Numbered from the stretch's first letter, positions 1 through 9,593 are shown. The stretch: DNA of 64,000 bases from Clostridium sp. Marseille-Q2269 (GCF_943736985.1 NZ_CALSFS010000001.1:744001-808000); one strand, 5' to 3'. The notes: a model not told the origin generated them from the letters alone. Numbers and translations: made by a program.

Positions 1-712
1 TATCAAGCAATTCTTGTATAACCATTTTATTTCCTCCAAGATTTAAAACGGTTGATGAAGATACTTTCACAGTATTAGCAGCTAAACCACCAATGGTAAC
101 AGCTCCAACGGCAGTAGCAATAGTCATAAATTTTTCTAATAATCCGCTGGCAAAAATTTCGTTTATTCCTTGTTTACCTTTTTTAAATAGTGCATGAAAT
201 CCAAAATATGATATTCCATAATTAATTATTAGCGTAGATATAATGTATAAAATAGGACCTATATAACTACCAGTTGCACCTAATGAAATAGCTATTGAAC
301 CAATAATAGGAATCAATGTAGCCTGTCTTAAAGTATCCCCTACCCCCGCCATAGGACCCATCAAGCCAGTTTTCATGCCTGATATATCCTCACTAGAAAT
401 TGGAACTCCTGAAGCTTTTTCTTCTTCCATAGATAAAATTACAGCCAATACTAAAGGTCCTGTTAACCAAGCTTCAGTATTATAAAATTCCATATGTCTT
501 TTCATCATTTCTTTTCGCTCATAATCAAACTCTCCATTTGGAGGATAAAGACGATCCATAACTGGAATCATAGTACCTGCCATGGCCGGCCCCATCATCC
601 TTTCCCAACTATAAGTTGCTTGGGAAAGAGAAATCCAATATAAATAAGCTTTATTTAGCTCCGCTTTTGTTAGAGCTCTTTCTTTAGGTAAACTATTCAT
701 TAAATCCGACAT
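1..712 (-). CDS. PTS mannose/fructose/sorbose-family IID component (partial, 3' end beyond window)
   Basis: This is the membrane IID subunit of a mannose-class phosphotransferase permease; with IIC it forms the sugar channel. Reading from the ATG at 712, the protein opens MSDLMNSLPKERALTKAEL and carries family hallmarks: a WERMMGPAMAGTMIPV segment, the EEEKASGVPIS stretch, and the glycine-rich GLMGPMAGVGDTLRQ loop, followed by hydrophobic helices. The frame is open to base 1, so about 237 residues are visible and the C-terminus is missing. It follows the IIC gene closely and is the third gene of the sigma-54-driven operon. Family assignment is firm; the sugar is not known. Confidence 0.9.
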   Translation of the reverse strand, partial: MSDLMNSLPKERALTKAELNKAYLYWISLSQATYSWERMMGPAMAGTMIPVMDRLYPPNGEFDYERKEMMKRHMEFYNTEAWLTGPLVLAVILSMEEEKASGVPISSEDISGMKTGLMGPMAGVGDTLRQATLIPIIGSIAISLGATGSYIGPILYIISTLIINYGISYFGFHALFKKGKQGINEIFASGLLEKFMTIATAVGAVTIGGLAANTVKVSSSTVLNLGGNKMVIQELLD

Positions 713-717
713 TTTTA

Positions 718-1479
718 TTAACCTCCTTGTTTATCAAATCTTAAATCAGCATAGAAATATGCAATAATTGTGGCGAAAATTGCTAACAATAGCATTGGTA
801 TATTTGCATAAATCACAATGAAAAAACCAGCTAGGAAAAATAAAATAATCCCCTTTCTATTCATAATTACTTTAAGAGTTAATCCAATACCTAGAGCTGG
901 TAAAATCCCTCCAATAGCTTTTAAAATATGTAGAGGTGCACCCTCCATTATTTTTAAAAGTTCCCTTACTGAATCTCCTCCAAGATAAACAATCAAAGTT
1001 ACTGGAATAGCACTGATAATAAAAGTAGAGATTTGCGATGGTACTAAGTGAATAAAATATAGCTTTTTATAATTTCCCTTCTCCACCTCTTTATCCATCC
1101 AATGAACAAAAAAGGAGTTTATGGTCATTCTTAAATTCCATATTACTGTACCTAGTAATCCAAAAGGTACTGCTAAAGAAATAGCTATCTCTGGAGAAGA
1201 ACCTGAAATAATTGTTAGCGCAGTTCCAATAATACCTGCAATTCCCGGTTCACTCGATACAGCTCCACCAGGAGAAATGAAACCTATGAAAAATGCATTA
1301 ATTGTAGCTCCAATAATCACCCCTTGAACTGGTTGTCCTAAAATAATGCCTACAATAGTTCCAGCAACTATTGGTTGCCTTATAGATACACTTGTTAATC
1401 CAGTGAACCATGGAGAATTTGCAACTGTTAGATAATACAGTAAACCAATTAATAGCGCTTGCCAAAGATGTACTTCCAT
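718..1479 (-). CDS. PTS mannose/fructose/sorbose-family IIC component
   Basis: This 253-residue polytopic membrane protein is the IIC (sorbose-permease type) subunit of a mannose-class PTS. It shows about seven hydrophobic segments and the family motif region VSIRQPIVAGTIVGIILGQP near residues 30-50, followed by GGAVSSEPGIAGIIGTAL. It lies 2 bp after the IIB stop and 5 bp before the IID start, which indicates translational coupling. No IIA gene for this permease is visible; one may lie left of the window, or the IIA at 18.6 kb may serve it. The sugar cannot be told from sequence. Confidence 0.93.
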   Translation of the reverse strand: MEVHLWQALLIGLLYYLTVANSPWFTGLTSVSIRQPIVAGTIVGIILGQPVQGVIIGATINAFFIGFISPGGAVSSEPGIAGIIGTALTIISGSSPEIAISLAVPFGLLGTVIWNLRMTINSFFVHWMDKEVEKGNYKKLYFIHLVPSQISTFIISAIPVTLIVYLGGDSVRELLKIMEGAPLHILKAIGGILPALGIGLTLKVIMNRKGIILFFLAGFFIVIYANIPMLLLAIFATIIAYFYADLRFDKQGG

Positions 1480-1481
1480 AT

Positions 1482-1970
1482 TTATTCCTCCTCTTTGATC
1501 ACAGAGTTTAAAGTAACTCTTGTATTATCTGGTGTAACTTGAAAAAATACTTCCACTCCTTTGTTGGATAACTCAATTAGAGCTTCTTTCTCTTCTTCAC
1601 TAGCAGAAATATTCCTATATAATGTTCTTCTATTTTCTTTAGCACCTATTCCACCAACATCTAACTTTTTAATAGGTATTCCTGCACTTACTAAAGACAA
1701 AATAACTTGTGGAACTTTAACAAGTATAAATATCTTTTCATTGCCGGACTCCTCAGATGATAAGTATTTGATTGCTTCGTCTATAGATAAAACTTTTAAC
1801 CCAATCTTATTTGGCATTGCTGATTTCATAACCATTTGCATAAAAGAGTTTTTTGCAACGTTATCATCAACAATAACCACTTCGTTACTACCTGTAATTT
1901 GAACCCATGCTGTCATAACTTGACCGTGAATCAGGCGATCATCGATTCTTGTAAAAACAATGTTTTTCAT
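1482..1970 (-). CDS. PTS mannose/fructose/sorbose-family IIB component
   Basis: This cytoplasmic IIB domain carries phosphate from IIA to the incoming sugar. The phosphorylated histidine is His15 in the motif TRIDDRLIHGQV. The start chosen is the second of two adjacent ATGs (1970), 7 nt after a GGAGG at 1978-1983; the first ATG (1973) is an alternative. A more upstream in-frame ATG would overlap the ribosome-binding site itself and is unlikely. The protein is about 162 residues, normal for the family. It is the first gene after the sigma-54 promoter at 2056-2071. Confidence 0.92.
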   Translation of the reverse strand: MKNIVFTRIDDRLIHGQVMTAWVQITGSNEVVIVDDNVAKNSFMQMVMKSAMPNKIGLKVLSIDEAIKYLSSEESGNEKIFILVKVPQVILSLVSAGIPIKKLDVGGIGAKENRRTLYRNISASEEEKEALIELSNKGVEVFFQVTPDNTRVTLNSVIKEEE

Positions 1971-2055
1971 CATTATACCTCCCATAAATTAACATTTGGA
2001 AAAACTAAACCTTATATCTAACCTATAGTTTTAGTTCTTCTCACCTTAATATTAA

Positions 2056-2071
2056 AGCAATTTTTATGCCA
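2056..2071 (-). promoter_or_regulatory. sigma-54 (-24/-12) promoter of the IIB-IIC-IID operon
   Basis: On the minus strand the sequence reads TGGCATAAAAATTGCT. The invariant GG and GC are separated by 10 bases, as sigma-54 RNA polymerase requires. It lies about 85 bp upstream of the IIB start and downstream of a gene for a GAFTGA-containing LevR-type activator. The match to the TGGCAC-N5-TTGCW consensus is close, with one mismatch in the -24 box. Transcription should start near base 2046. Confidence 0.85.
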
Positions 2072-2113
2072 AACAAAAAAAACAAGGATAAGTCTGGTTT
2101 CATACATATAAAA

Positions 2114-2145
2114 GGCACACATTTCTTTTATAAGAAATGTGTGCC
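2114..2145 (-). terminator. Hairpin after levR-like gene (terminator; possible LevR upstream site)
   Basis: A perfect 14-bp inverted repeat (arms 2114-2127 and 2132-2145, 4-nt loop) starts 23 bp after the regulator stop codon and is followed on the minus strand by TTTTATAT. That is a good intrinsic terminator for the regulator gene. It is also centred about 84 bp upstream of the predicted sigma-54 start, so it could double as an upstream activator site. An imperfect outer repeat (2097-2107 with 2148-2158, 10 of 11) encloses it. Confidence 0.7.
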
Positions 2146-2167
2146 TAATGTGTGAAACGCTTTTCTT

Positions 2168-4696
2168 CTAGTTAAGAGAATTTATTATTTCTACAATGTA
2201 TGCAATTTCACTATCTGGAATAATTATTGCATAAGTGTTTTCTATAATTGAAAATTGTTGTTTTATTAACTCATAAAGTTTAATATTTTTATTAATTATA
2301 TTAGAATAATTTCTATACTTAAGAAACTCTTTCCGAATTATTCTTTCTAACATGCTTTGGCAATGAAATTGGAATTTAATGTAGATCTCATCAGACATAT
2401 TAATAGACATGGCATTACATATATTTGACAATACTCTGCTAAGGATATCAATTGATTTATCTCCATTTAGAAATATAAGATTATTCTTTATAAGTTCATT
2501 AAGTCTCTCATCTTCCCTTATACTGTAACTACTATCATTATGATTATAGAAATTTTCTTTTGTGTTATTATTACCAATTAAATTACTTGTTTGAAATACT
2601 TCATCAATTAATTTATTAATATCCATATTAGGTATCATAGATTTTCTAGTAGCTTCTAATATAGTAGCTGTACTAGCCATACTAATAACTTTCATTTTAA
2701 CACCTGTTTTTTGTTCAATAAGTACAGAAAATTGATTTAAAGATCCCATATCTACTAATAATAAAACTCCTTTCCCTTTATCTTCAGCCAGTGCCATTTC
2801 ACATGCTTTATCAAGTGTATCATAAACAGAATCTGACAATTTCATATCTATACTTTTTGCATGATTTGTATCTAATAATTCATTAACAACTTTTGCCATG
2901 CTAGTGGCTGTATTTTCACCATGCATTATTATTATTATACCAATACTATCATCTTTTTTAGTTTCGTAGATTGCTTCTAAAAAAGTACTCATTATAGCAA
3001 TTTCTTTCTCATTAAATGAAATTTTAATTTCTTCCATCAAGGTTTGTTCAATCACAGAAAAAAAACCATATGTATCCCTATAATTATTAATTGTTTTTTT
3101 ATTGTTAATAGATCCATTTTTCATTTTTAATAAAAGAGTTTCCACATGAAGACAAAGACTATACATAACTTGATTGTCAAATTTAAAGTTGCCCATAGTT
3201 TTTAACCTTTTAAAAATTTTTTTAACCGCTACTAACACATTTTCCGATACAATTTTTTCTAATTGTCTACTATCATCTTTAGATGTAAAGATTTCTATAT
3301 TAAAAAATTTTTCTAATTCATTTTGTATTAACTGATTAATCATTTTAATATTTTTTTGTTTTTCAAATAGTTTTGTATACTTATTTAGAAGACCATGATA
3401 AAAATTTTGCTCACGATAAAATTGCTTATTTTCCCTATTCCTAATTGAAGAGGAATTCGCATCCATTCTGTTCCCTTTTTCATAAACAAAGTCAGCAAAT
3501 ATCTTTGAGAAGCAATCCATAATATTTTTTTTATTATTGCAATTGTTAAGTGATGTATATTTTTTATTAAAACTCTTATCTAATTCTTTTATGGATATTT
3601 TGATTTGATCTTCATCATGAATAATAGCTTGAGCAAAAGAATGGGCACACATCATTTGAATATCATTTTTTAATTGACCTACATTTCCTGAGCAATCATA
3701 AATTGTTAGTAGTTTTAAAACTTCTTTTTCCACTATAATTTTATTTTGAATTTTTTGTGACTCACTTCTAAAAAAAAGATCAATCAATTGTAGCCGCTCA
3801 TTTATAGATCTTTCTTCTAATCCAGGAATACTAATTATATTAGGAATGCGTCTTTTAAAGGTTTTTAGAATAGAGTTTTCTATATTTTCTGTTGTTGCTC
3901 CTATTAATAGCAATGTAACTCTGTTTAAACTTCCATTACTTTCTCCCAATCTCCTAAATGTACCATTATCTAAAATGGAAAAAAGCATTTCTTGACCTTC
4001 ACTTGGTAAACGATGAATTTCATCTAAAAATAGTATACCTCCATCTGCAGCATCTACAAGTCCTTTTTTCTTAGTATTTGCTCCTGTAAATGCTCCTTTT
4101 GTATGTCCAAACAATAGGGACATTAGTAATTGCACGTTGCCAGCATAATCGGCACAATTGTAATATACAAATGGAGATTTTTGGGTTAGTCGACCTAAAT
4201 CAATAGCATAATTATACATTAATTTAGCAAATTTTGTTTTCCCAACTCCTGTAGGCCCAGTTAAAAGAGTATGTATTCCATTTGGTGGATATAATATGGC
4301 TGCTTTTCCTTGATTAACTTGGTAGGAGAGAGTACCTGTACTTCCAATAAATTCACTAAATGCATCTGATGAAGCATTTCTTTTTCTTGTATCAATAGTT
4401 ATACTACTTAGTGAACCATTAATATTAGCAATGTTTTTCCAGAACTTACCTTCATCTTCGAAAACACAAATTTTATTATCTACTATGTTAGGAAAATATC
4501 TTACAGGCTTTCCTCTAATTTTAATTATCTTTTTTTCTGTTACTAATTGAGTTAAATATTTGCTAATAGTTGTTCTATCTAATATTATTTGTTGGCTTAA
4601 ACTGTGAGTTGTTATGGCTTTTAAATATTGGTTATCAATATCTAATATACACGCTTCTTTAATTAAGTGGTATAATTTTTCTTTTGATTGACTCAT
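2168..4696 (-). CDS. levR: LevR-type sigma-54-dependent activator with PTS regulation domains
   Basis: This 842-residue activator controls the neighbouring mannose-class PTS. From the N-terminus it has a winged-helix DNA-binding region (about 1-90) and an AAA+ sigma-54 interaction domain with Walker A GPTGVGKT (147-154), GAFTGA (201-206) and Walker B ILFLDE (221-226). Then come a first PRD-like region (about 440-570, His517 a candidate phosphosite), an EIIA-Man-like domain with the MHGE histidine (His592), and a second PRD (about 735-842, His778). In the B. subtilis LevR family, phosphorylation of these histidines links activity to sugar flux and to HPr. The symbol is by family, not proven orthology. 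A sigma-54 promoter lies just downstream at 2056-2071. Confidence 0.9.
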   Translation of the reverse strand: MSQSKEKLYHLIKEACILDIDNQYLKAITTHSLSQQIILDRTTISKYLTQLVTEKKIIKIRGKPVRYFPNIVDNKICVFEDEGKFWKNIANINGSLSSITIDTRKRNASSDAFSEFIGSTGTLSYQVNQGKAAILYPPNGIHTLLTGPTGVGKTKFAKLMYNYAIDLGRLTQKSPFVYYNCADYAGNVQLLMSLLFGHTKGAFTGANTKKKGLVDAADGGILFLDEIHRLPSEGQEMLFSILDNGTFRRLGESNGSLNRVTLLLIGATTENIENSILKTFKRRIPNIISIPGLEERSINERLQLIDLFFRSESQKIQNKIIVEKEVLKLLTIYDCSGNVGQLKNDIQMMCAHSFAQAIIHDEDQIKISIKELDKSFNKKYTSLNNCNNKKNIMDCFSKIFADFVYEKGNRMDANSSSIRNRENKQFYREQNFYHGLLNKYTKLFEKQKNIKMINQLIQNELEKFFNIEIFTSKDDSRQLEKIVSENVLVAVKKIFKRLKTMGNFKFDNQVMYSLCLHVETLLLKMKNGSINNKKTINNYRDTYGFFSVIEQTLMEEIKISFNEKEIAIMSTFLEAIYETKKDDSIGIIIIMHGENTATSMAKVVNELLDTNHAKSIDMKLSDSVYDTLDKACEMALAEDKGKGVLLLVDMGSLNQFSVLIEQKTGVKMKVISMASTATILEATRKSMIPNMDINKLIDEVFQTSNLIGNNNTKENFYNHNDSSYSIREDERLNELIKNNLIFLNGDKSIDILSRVLSNICNAMSINMSDEIYIKFQFHCQSMLERIIRKEFLKYRNYSNIINKNIKLYELIKQQFSIIENTYAIIIPDSEIAYIVEIINSLN

Positions 4697-5276
4697 GTTA
4701 TTACCTCCATTTAGATATGATTATAAATATTGTTAACTTTTAGAAATATTTAAGACATGTATCAATTTATGTATAAATTACGAATACCATTCAATGATTG
4801 TAAATTTTTTAATTCTTTAGCCCATAGGAATTGGAATAAGAGCTTGAATTAAAATACTATTCATTATATAAACTAATGCACTGTAATCTATATTGTTATT
4901 ATAATTTGATAAACTTTCTAGGTTAACGTTTTTTATTATCTGCATTAATTAAGAATTGAATTGCACAAACCCATAGATGTGTGGTAACTGCCTTATTCCC
5001 TTTATTGAGAAATAACTTAAGACTTTAAGATTCTTTTCTATATTTAGATAATTAATGTTTAACTTAATAAAAAGTTTCTAGCTTTTTCATTAATTTTTAT
5101 CTATATCTATGATATATAATATTATATACTAATTATTTCTTATGATTCTACTATAAAATAATAAAATATTCTATTAAATTAATGCAGTTAATAAACATAC
5201 ATTTATTCTATGAATAATATGTCTTTTTTTCACGCATAACTAAATCTTTTTAGAACCACAGGTATAAATACAATAA
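4697..5276. other. Long intergenic region with no recognised gene
   Basis: About 580 bases between the levR-like gene and the ROK kinase terminator. It is extremely AT-rich with no ORF that has a ribosome-binding site and no recognisable RNA family. It presumably contains the promoter of the regulator gene near 4700-4760, but no convincing -35/-10 pair stands out. Confidence 0.5.
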
Positions 5277-5314
5277 AACTCTAACTAGAATTGATATAAA
5301 TTTTAGTTAGAGTT
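5277..5314 (-). terminator. Intrinsic terminator of the aldolase/ROK kinase operon
   Basis: A perfect 11-bp stem (AACTCTAACTA at 5277-5287 with its complement at 5304-5314) starts 6 bp after the ROK kinase stop codon. On the minus strand it is followed by TTTATTGTATTT. A diverged copy of the same stem and the adjacent gene end occurs at 20158-20260. Confidence 0.8.
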
Positions 5315-5320
5315 AATTAT

Positions 5321-6214
5321 CTATTTTAATTCTTTTGCTAATACACCAGCACCTATAAGACCAGTATCATCACCAATATCCGCTAATTTAATATTAATTT
5401 TAACCCCATCATATATTCTTTTTTTTACTTCATTTTCAATATCCTTAATATAAGATGGATTATTACTAATAACCGATCCTCCTAAAACTATAACCTCTGG
5501 ATCTACAGTTAATATTATATTGGCAATTGCCTTTGATAAATTAATTGTCCAATTAGCTAATATGTTTTTATATTCCGTTATGCCTTCTTTAGCCCCATGA
5601 AATACTTCTTTTGTTGTGACTTGTTTTCCTAAAACTTCACTGGCTATTCTGGATATATTTACGCCACTACACTGACCTTCTAATCCACCATAATTCATAT
5701 TAGCATGTTTATATTTATCTTCATTAATAATCATATTGCCTATTTCCCCTGCTATACTATTGAATCCTGAAACTATCTCCCCTTTATATACAAAACCTCC
5801 CCCAACTCCTGTGGACAAAGTTATATAATACACACTTTCTACACCCTTACCGGCACCAACCATGGCTTCACTGTAGCCTGCCACATTGGCATCATTATTG
5901 ACAGCCACAGGTACATTTAATTTCTGTTCTAAATATTTTTTTAAATTGAAGTACTCCCAGTTTTTTAAGTTTGGAGTTACTAAAATAGTACCTGTTTTAA
6001 TATCTAATGGTCCTGGACATCCTACCCCTATTGCTATTATTTCTTTATTTACCCATCTTTTTTTTACTTCTTCTAACAACTTGTCTATATTATGTTCTGG
6101 CCCTTTTTCAACTTTATTTAATATTTTAAACTTATCTAGTAAAGTGCAATTTTCGTCTATTATTCCAGCTCTAAGATTTGTGCCTCCTATGTCTATACCT
6201 ATATAATATTTCAT
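5321..6214 (-). CDS. ROK-family sugar kinase lacking the zinc-binding motif
   Basis: This 297-residue cytoplasmic protein is a ROK-family (glucokinase/N-acetylhexosamine kinase type) ATP-dependent sugar kinase. The N-terminal phosphate loop GIDIGGTN (6-13), the NNDANVAG segment with catalytic Asp108, and STGVGGG (134-140) are present. The usual CxCGxxGCxE zinc motif is replaced by a GGLEGQCSG segment near 176-184, and the zinc-ligand His of GEIGH is Asn160, so this is a zinc-independent variant or has altered specificity. It lies at the end of the fructose-PTS/aldolase gene run, 246 bp after the aldolase. The substrate is unknown; a hexose or ketose phosphate is an inference from the neighbours. 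Confidence 0.85.
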   Translation of the reverse strand: MKYYIGIDIGGTNLRAGIIDENCTLLDKFKILNKVEKGPEHNIDKLLEEVKKRWVNKEIIAIGVGCPGPLDIKTGTILVTPNLKNWEYFNLKKYLEQKLNVPVAVNNDANVAGYSEAMVGAGKGVESVYYITLSTGVGGGFVYKGEIVSGFNSIAGEIGNMIINEDKYKHANMNYGGLEGQCSGVNISRIASEVLGKQVTTKEVFHGAKEGITEYKNILANWTINLSKAIANIILTVDPEVIVLGGSVISNNPSYIKDIENEVKKRIYDGVKINIKLADIGDDTGLIGAGVLAKELK

Positions 6215-6366
6215 CTTACCCTCCTAAATATGTTATTTAATAATTACTCATACCATAATTAATTAACTATTCTATGTTATGATGTATTTTAAGTTTCCTT
6301 TAACTCATTATATTTTGTATACTTTCAAATGCAATCATTATTAAAATATATTGTGATATAGCCTAA

Positions 6367-6395
6367 GGCTGAAAGCAATCTACTTACTTTCAGCC
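6367..6395 (-). terminator. Hairpin after class II aldolase gene
   Basis: A 9-bp stem (GGCTGAAAG at 6367-6375 with CTTTCAGCC at 6387-6395, 11-nt loop) lies 66 bp beyond the aldolase stop. It is not followed by a clear T run in the gene's direction, so it is a weak terminator or a transcript-stabilising hairpin between the aldolase and the ROK kinase. Confidence 0.45.
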
Positions 6396-6460
6396 CTAAC
6401 TTTCAACCAAATATTCACTTATATTTTTATAAACACCTATTTAAATATATTGACTGATTT

Positions 6461-7330
6461 TTATTTATAGTAACATGTTACCTTATCTTCAGCATTAAAT
6501 AATTTTATCTTATGATATATAACTTCTTTCATAGCATCTATGCATGGTGGATAAATAGCATTTGGTTCACGAGCACCTAGATCTTCTTTTAATATTTCAC
6601 GACATTTTTTGTAAAATGCATCCTTTATATCACTTGAAATATTTATTTTGCATATTCCAAGCTCTACAGATTTTGCAATTTCGTCATCTGAATTAGCTGA
6701 TCCACCGTGAAGCACTAATGGTACCTCTACTTTTTCTTTTATAGTTTTTAATAAATCTAATTTTAATTTTGGTTTCATATCTTTAGGATATATTCCATGA
6801 GATGTACCAATAGCAATTGCTAATGTATCCACTCCCGTTCTTTCAACAAATTCCTTTGCATCTTCTGGGTCTGTATATATTATTTTACTAGTTCCCTCTT
6901 CTCCACCATTTCCTGTTGAACCTATAGTTCCAAGTTCTGCTTCAACAGAAACACTAAGAGGATGTGCTACTTCAATTATCTTTTTTGTAATTGCAATATT
7001 TTCTTCAAATGATAAAGTTGAAGCATCTATCATTACAGATGTAAATCCACATCTTATAGCTCTAAGAATTTGTTCAAAAGTTCCACCATGATCTAAATGA
7101 ATAACTACAGGTATGTTAGTTTTTTCAGCTTCTGCTTTTACACTTTCTATAAAGCTATCCTCTACAAAAGAAAGCTCATCCGGATGTATTGCTATAATAA
7201 CTGGAGAATTTTTTTCTTTACACCCTTCCATAACTCCTCTTAAAATCATATTACTACTTGTATTAAAAGCTGGTACTGCAAATCCATTTTCTTTAGCTAC
7301 TAATAATAATTCTTTCATATTCATTAACAT
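6461..7330 (-). CDS. Class II ketose-bisphosphate aldolase (first paralogue)
   Basis: This 289-residue protein is a zinc-dependent class II aldolase of the fructose/tagatose-bisphosphate group, cleaving a ketose bisphosphate to dihydroxyacetone phosphate and an aldehyde. Catalytic Asp80 and metal ligand His81 lie in HLDHGG; the VEAELG acidic segment is at 130-135; further ligands are His178 (GTSHG) and His208 (LHGGS). The start has a GGAAG 9 nt upstream. It follows a second paralogue with the same site layout at 7436-8287, in a run behind a fructose-class PTS. Whether it uses fructose-, tagatose- or another bisphosphate cannot be decided from sequence. Confidence 0.9.
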   Translation of the reverse strand: MLMNMKELLLVAKENGFAVPAFNTSSNMILRGVMEGCKEKNSPVIIAIHPDELSFVEDSFIESVKAEAEKTNIPVVIHLDHGGTFEQILRAIRCGFTSVMIDASTLSFEENIAITKKIIEVAHPLSVSVEAELGTIGSTGNGGEEGTSKIIYTDPEDAKEFVERTGVDTLAIAIGTSHGIYPKDMKPKLKLDLLKTIKEKVEVPLVLHGGSANSDDEIAKSVELGICKINISSDIKDAFYKKCREILKEDLGAREPNAIYPPCIDAMKEVIYHKIKLFNAEDKVTCYYK

Positions 7331-7435
7331 AACATTGCACTTCCTTTTCTCATAATTTTATATTTAGATATTTTTATTTTTTATTAATTTTATTACAACT
7401 CATTGTAATAAAATTAATAGATTTATAATTTAAAT

Positions 7436-8287
7436 TTAATTTTTATTACTTGAGCCTGATAATTTAATATACTCTCTTACAAGGCTTATACTATCTTTTT
7501 CCACTTTATGCATCAATACATAATAATTAATATCAGACTCTTCTTTTAATATATCTTTAATAGCTTTAACATTAGCATTCATAAAATCACAGCCTACATT
7601 TATTTTATTTATACCGTATTTTACTGAATTTAAAATATTGTCTCTTCCAGAACCAGAACCTCCATGAAGTACCAGTGGCATTTTTGTCAATTCTTTAATT
7701 TTTTTTAATCTTTCAAAATCAAATTTAGGTACCATTCCTTCAGGATAATTACCGTGTGATGTTCCTATAGATACAGCTAAAGCATCAATACCTGTTTCCC
7801 TCGCAAATTCCAAAGCATCTTTTGGATTAGTATACATATCATTTTCTGTAAATTCTAAATTTTCAGTAGCCCCCATGCACCCAATCTCACCCTCGACACT
7901 GACACCTTTAGGATGAGCATACTCTACAATTTCTCTTGTCATATTAATATTGCCTTGTAATCCAAATCGTGAGGCATCTACCATTACAGAAGAAAATCCA
8001 TCATCTATAGCCTTTTTTAAAAATAAAACCTCTTCCCCATGATCAAAATTTAATGCTACTTTTATAGGGGTTCTATTTGCTAAAGTTTTTACTATTGGAG
8101 TTATGAGTTCACTATCACAGTGATCAATCAAATGCTCTTGAACCAAATTAATTATGATTGGTGCATTTTCTAATTCTGCAGCTGTAATTACTGTTCTTAC
8201 AGTTTCTAAATTAAAACAATTTATGGCCATAACTGCATAATTTTCTTTGTTTGCTTTATCTAGCATCTTCTTCATTGAAACATACAT
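7436..8287 (-). CDS. Class II ketose-bisphosphate aldolase (second paralogue)
   Basis: This 283-residue class II aldolase is diverged from its neighbour at 6461-7330. The active-site set is intact: NFDHGE (Asp82, His83), VEGEIG (131-136), GTSHG (His178) and LHGGS (His208). The N-terminus is uncertain because neither the first ATG (8287) nor the internal ATG of MKKML has a convincing ribosome-binding site. It lies between the PTS IIC gene and the other aldolase, with gaps of 226 and 105 bp. Two diverged aldolases side by side suggest either different substrates or a heteromeric enzyme; the sequence does not decide. Confidence 0.88.
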   Translation of the reverse strand: MYVSMKKMLDKANKENYAVMAINCFNLETVRTVITAAELENAPIIINLVQEHLIDHCDSELITPIVKTLANRTPIKVALNFDHGEEVLFLKKAIDDGFSSVMVDASRFGLQGNINMTREIVEYAHPKGVSVEGEIGCMGATENLEFTENDMYTNPKDALEFARETGIDALAVSIGTSHGNYPEGMVPKFDFERLKKIKELTKMPLVLHGGSGSGRDNILNSVKYGINKINVGCDFMNANVKAIKDILKEESDINYYVLMHKVEKDSISLVREYIKLSGSSNKN

Positions 8288-8513
8288 ATAATTTTTTTGT
8301 TACTTAAATATACCAATAAAACTTTATTTATATATTTTTATTCTATTTAATTATAGAAAATATTTATTTTTTCTCATATTTCTAAAATGATATAATCATA
8401 TAATCTATATAATCTATTAATTATTATTTTTTAGGTATATTTTTGTAACAAATCCTCCTCTCTACTTTTAATTGCACTTAAAATTTATATCTGTCTATAC
8501 AATTTTTCTCTAG

Positions 8514-9593
8514 TTATTTTATCTTTATATCTGATAAATCTATTTCTTCTTCCTCCTCATCATCTTCTTCAATTTCTTCTGTTGCATCTTTTTTAAGTGC
8601 TACAAGTAATATTGCTGTAACAATAGATCCTACTCCTAGAGCTATTAGAAATCCTATTGGATTTGTCATAGCAGGTACTATAAACATTCCTCCAGAAGGA
8701 ACCGGTGAACCAACATTAAATAACATAATGAGCATTCCACCAATAGCAGATCCAAAAGAACAAGAGAATATAACACGAAGCGGATCAACAGCTGCAATTG
8801 GAATAACTCCTTCTGTAATCATGCATATTCCCATTGGAAAAGCAATCTTTATATTATCAGCTTCACGTTTGCTATATCTAGCCTTTCTTATTAGCCAAGA
8901 TAAAGTAACTCCAAAAGGAGGAATCATAGAAGCGCATATCTTAATAGCTTCTGGTCCATAAACTTTTTGTAGTAATAATCCATCTGCGAATAAAGAAGCT
9001 ACTTTATTGACTGGGCCTCCAAAATCAAACGCTGCCATAGCTCCCATGATGGCTCCGAATATTACTTTTGAACCACCTTGCATATTGTTAAGCATATTTG
9101 TAAGTGAGGCTGATGCTACTGCTATTGGTCTACCAATTACAAAGAACATAATTAGTCCTATAACTATTGAAGATAATAATGGAATGATCATCATTGGTAA
9201 TAATCCTTCAGCCCATTTAGGTACTACTATATTTTTCTTTAAAAAACTTACAAAATACCCTACAAGATATCCACCTAGCATTCCGCCCAAAAATCCAGCA
9301 CCCATAGCATTTGCAATCATACCCATTAAAAGCCCTGGTGCAATTCCTGGGCGATCAGCTATTGAATATGCAATAGCAGCACTTATAACTGCTGGCAACA
9401 AGCCCATACCAAATACTCCTAAAGAAACAGCCGCCTGCCAAATATTATAAGAATCTTTGTAGTTAGATATTAATGCTGGATTTCCTCCTGCTAAGTTTCC
9501 AATAGCAATTAATAAACCAGAGGCCACAACTAATGGAAGCATATATGATATACCTGTCATAGCATGTTTTTTTAATTCTAGTCTTTTTAGCAT
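8514..9593 (-). CDS. PTS fructose-family IIC component
   Basis: This 359-residue membrane permease is the IIC subunit of a fructose-class PTS. It opens with the family's LKKHAMTGISYMLPLVVASG segment (residues 8-27) and has eight to ten hydrophobic stretches and the conserved GGPVNKVA motif in the middle. The C-terminal 25 residues are a highly acidic tail (EEIEEDDEEEEEIDLSDIK) not needed for transport in the family. It follows IIB by 32 bp. The matching IIA activity is probably the C-terminal domain of the regulator at 10033-12426. Confidence 0.92.
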   Translation of the reverse strand: MLKRLELKKHAMTGISYMLPLVVASGLLIAIGNLAGGNPALISNYKDSYNIWQAAVSLGVFGMGLLPAVISAAIAYSIADRPGIAPGLLMGMIANAMGAGFLGGMLGGYLVGYFVSFLKKNIVVPKWAEGLLPMMIIPLLSSIVIGLIMFFVIGRPIAVASASLTNMLNNMQGGSKVIFGAIMGAMAAFDFGGPVNKVASLFADGLLLQKVYGPEAIKICASMIPPFGVTLSWLIRKARYSKREADNIKIAFPMGICMITEGVIPIAAVDPLRVIFSCSFGSAIGGMLIMLFNVGSPVPSGGMFIVPAMTNPIGFLIALGVGSIVTAILLVALKKDATEEIEEDDEEEEEIDLSDIKIK

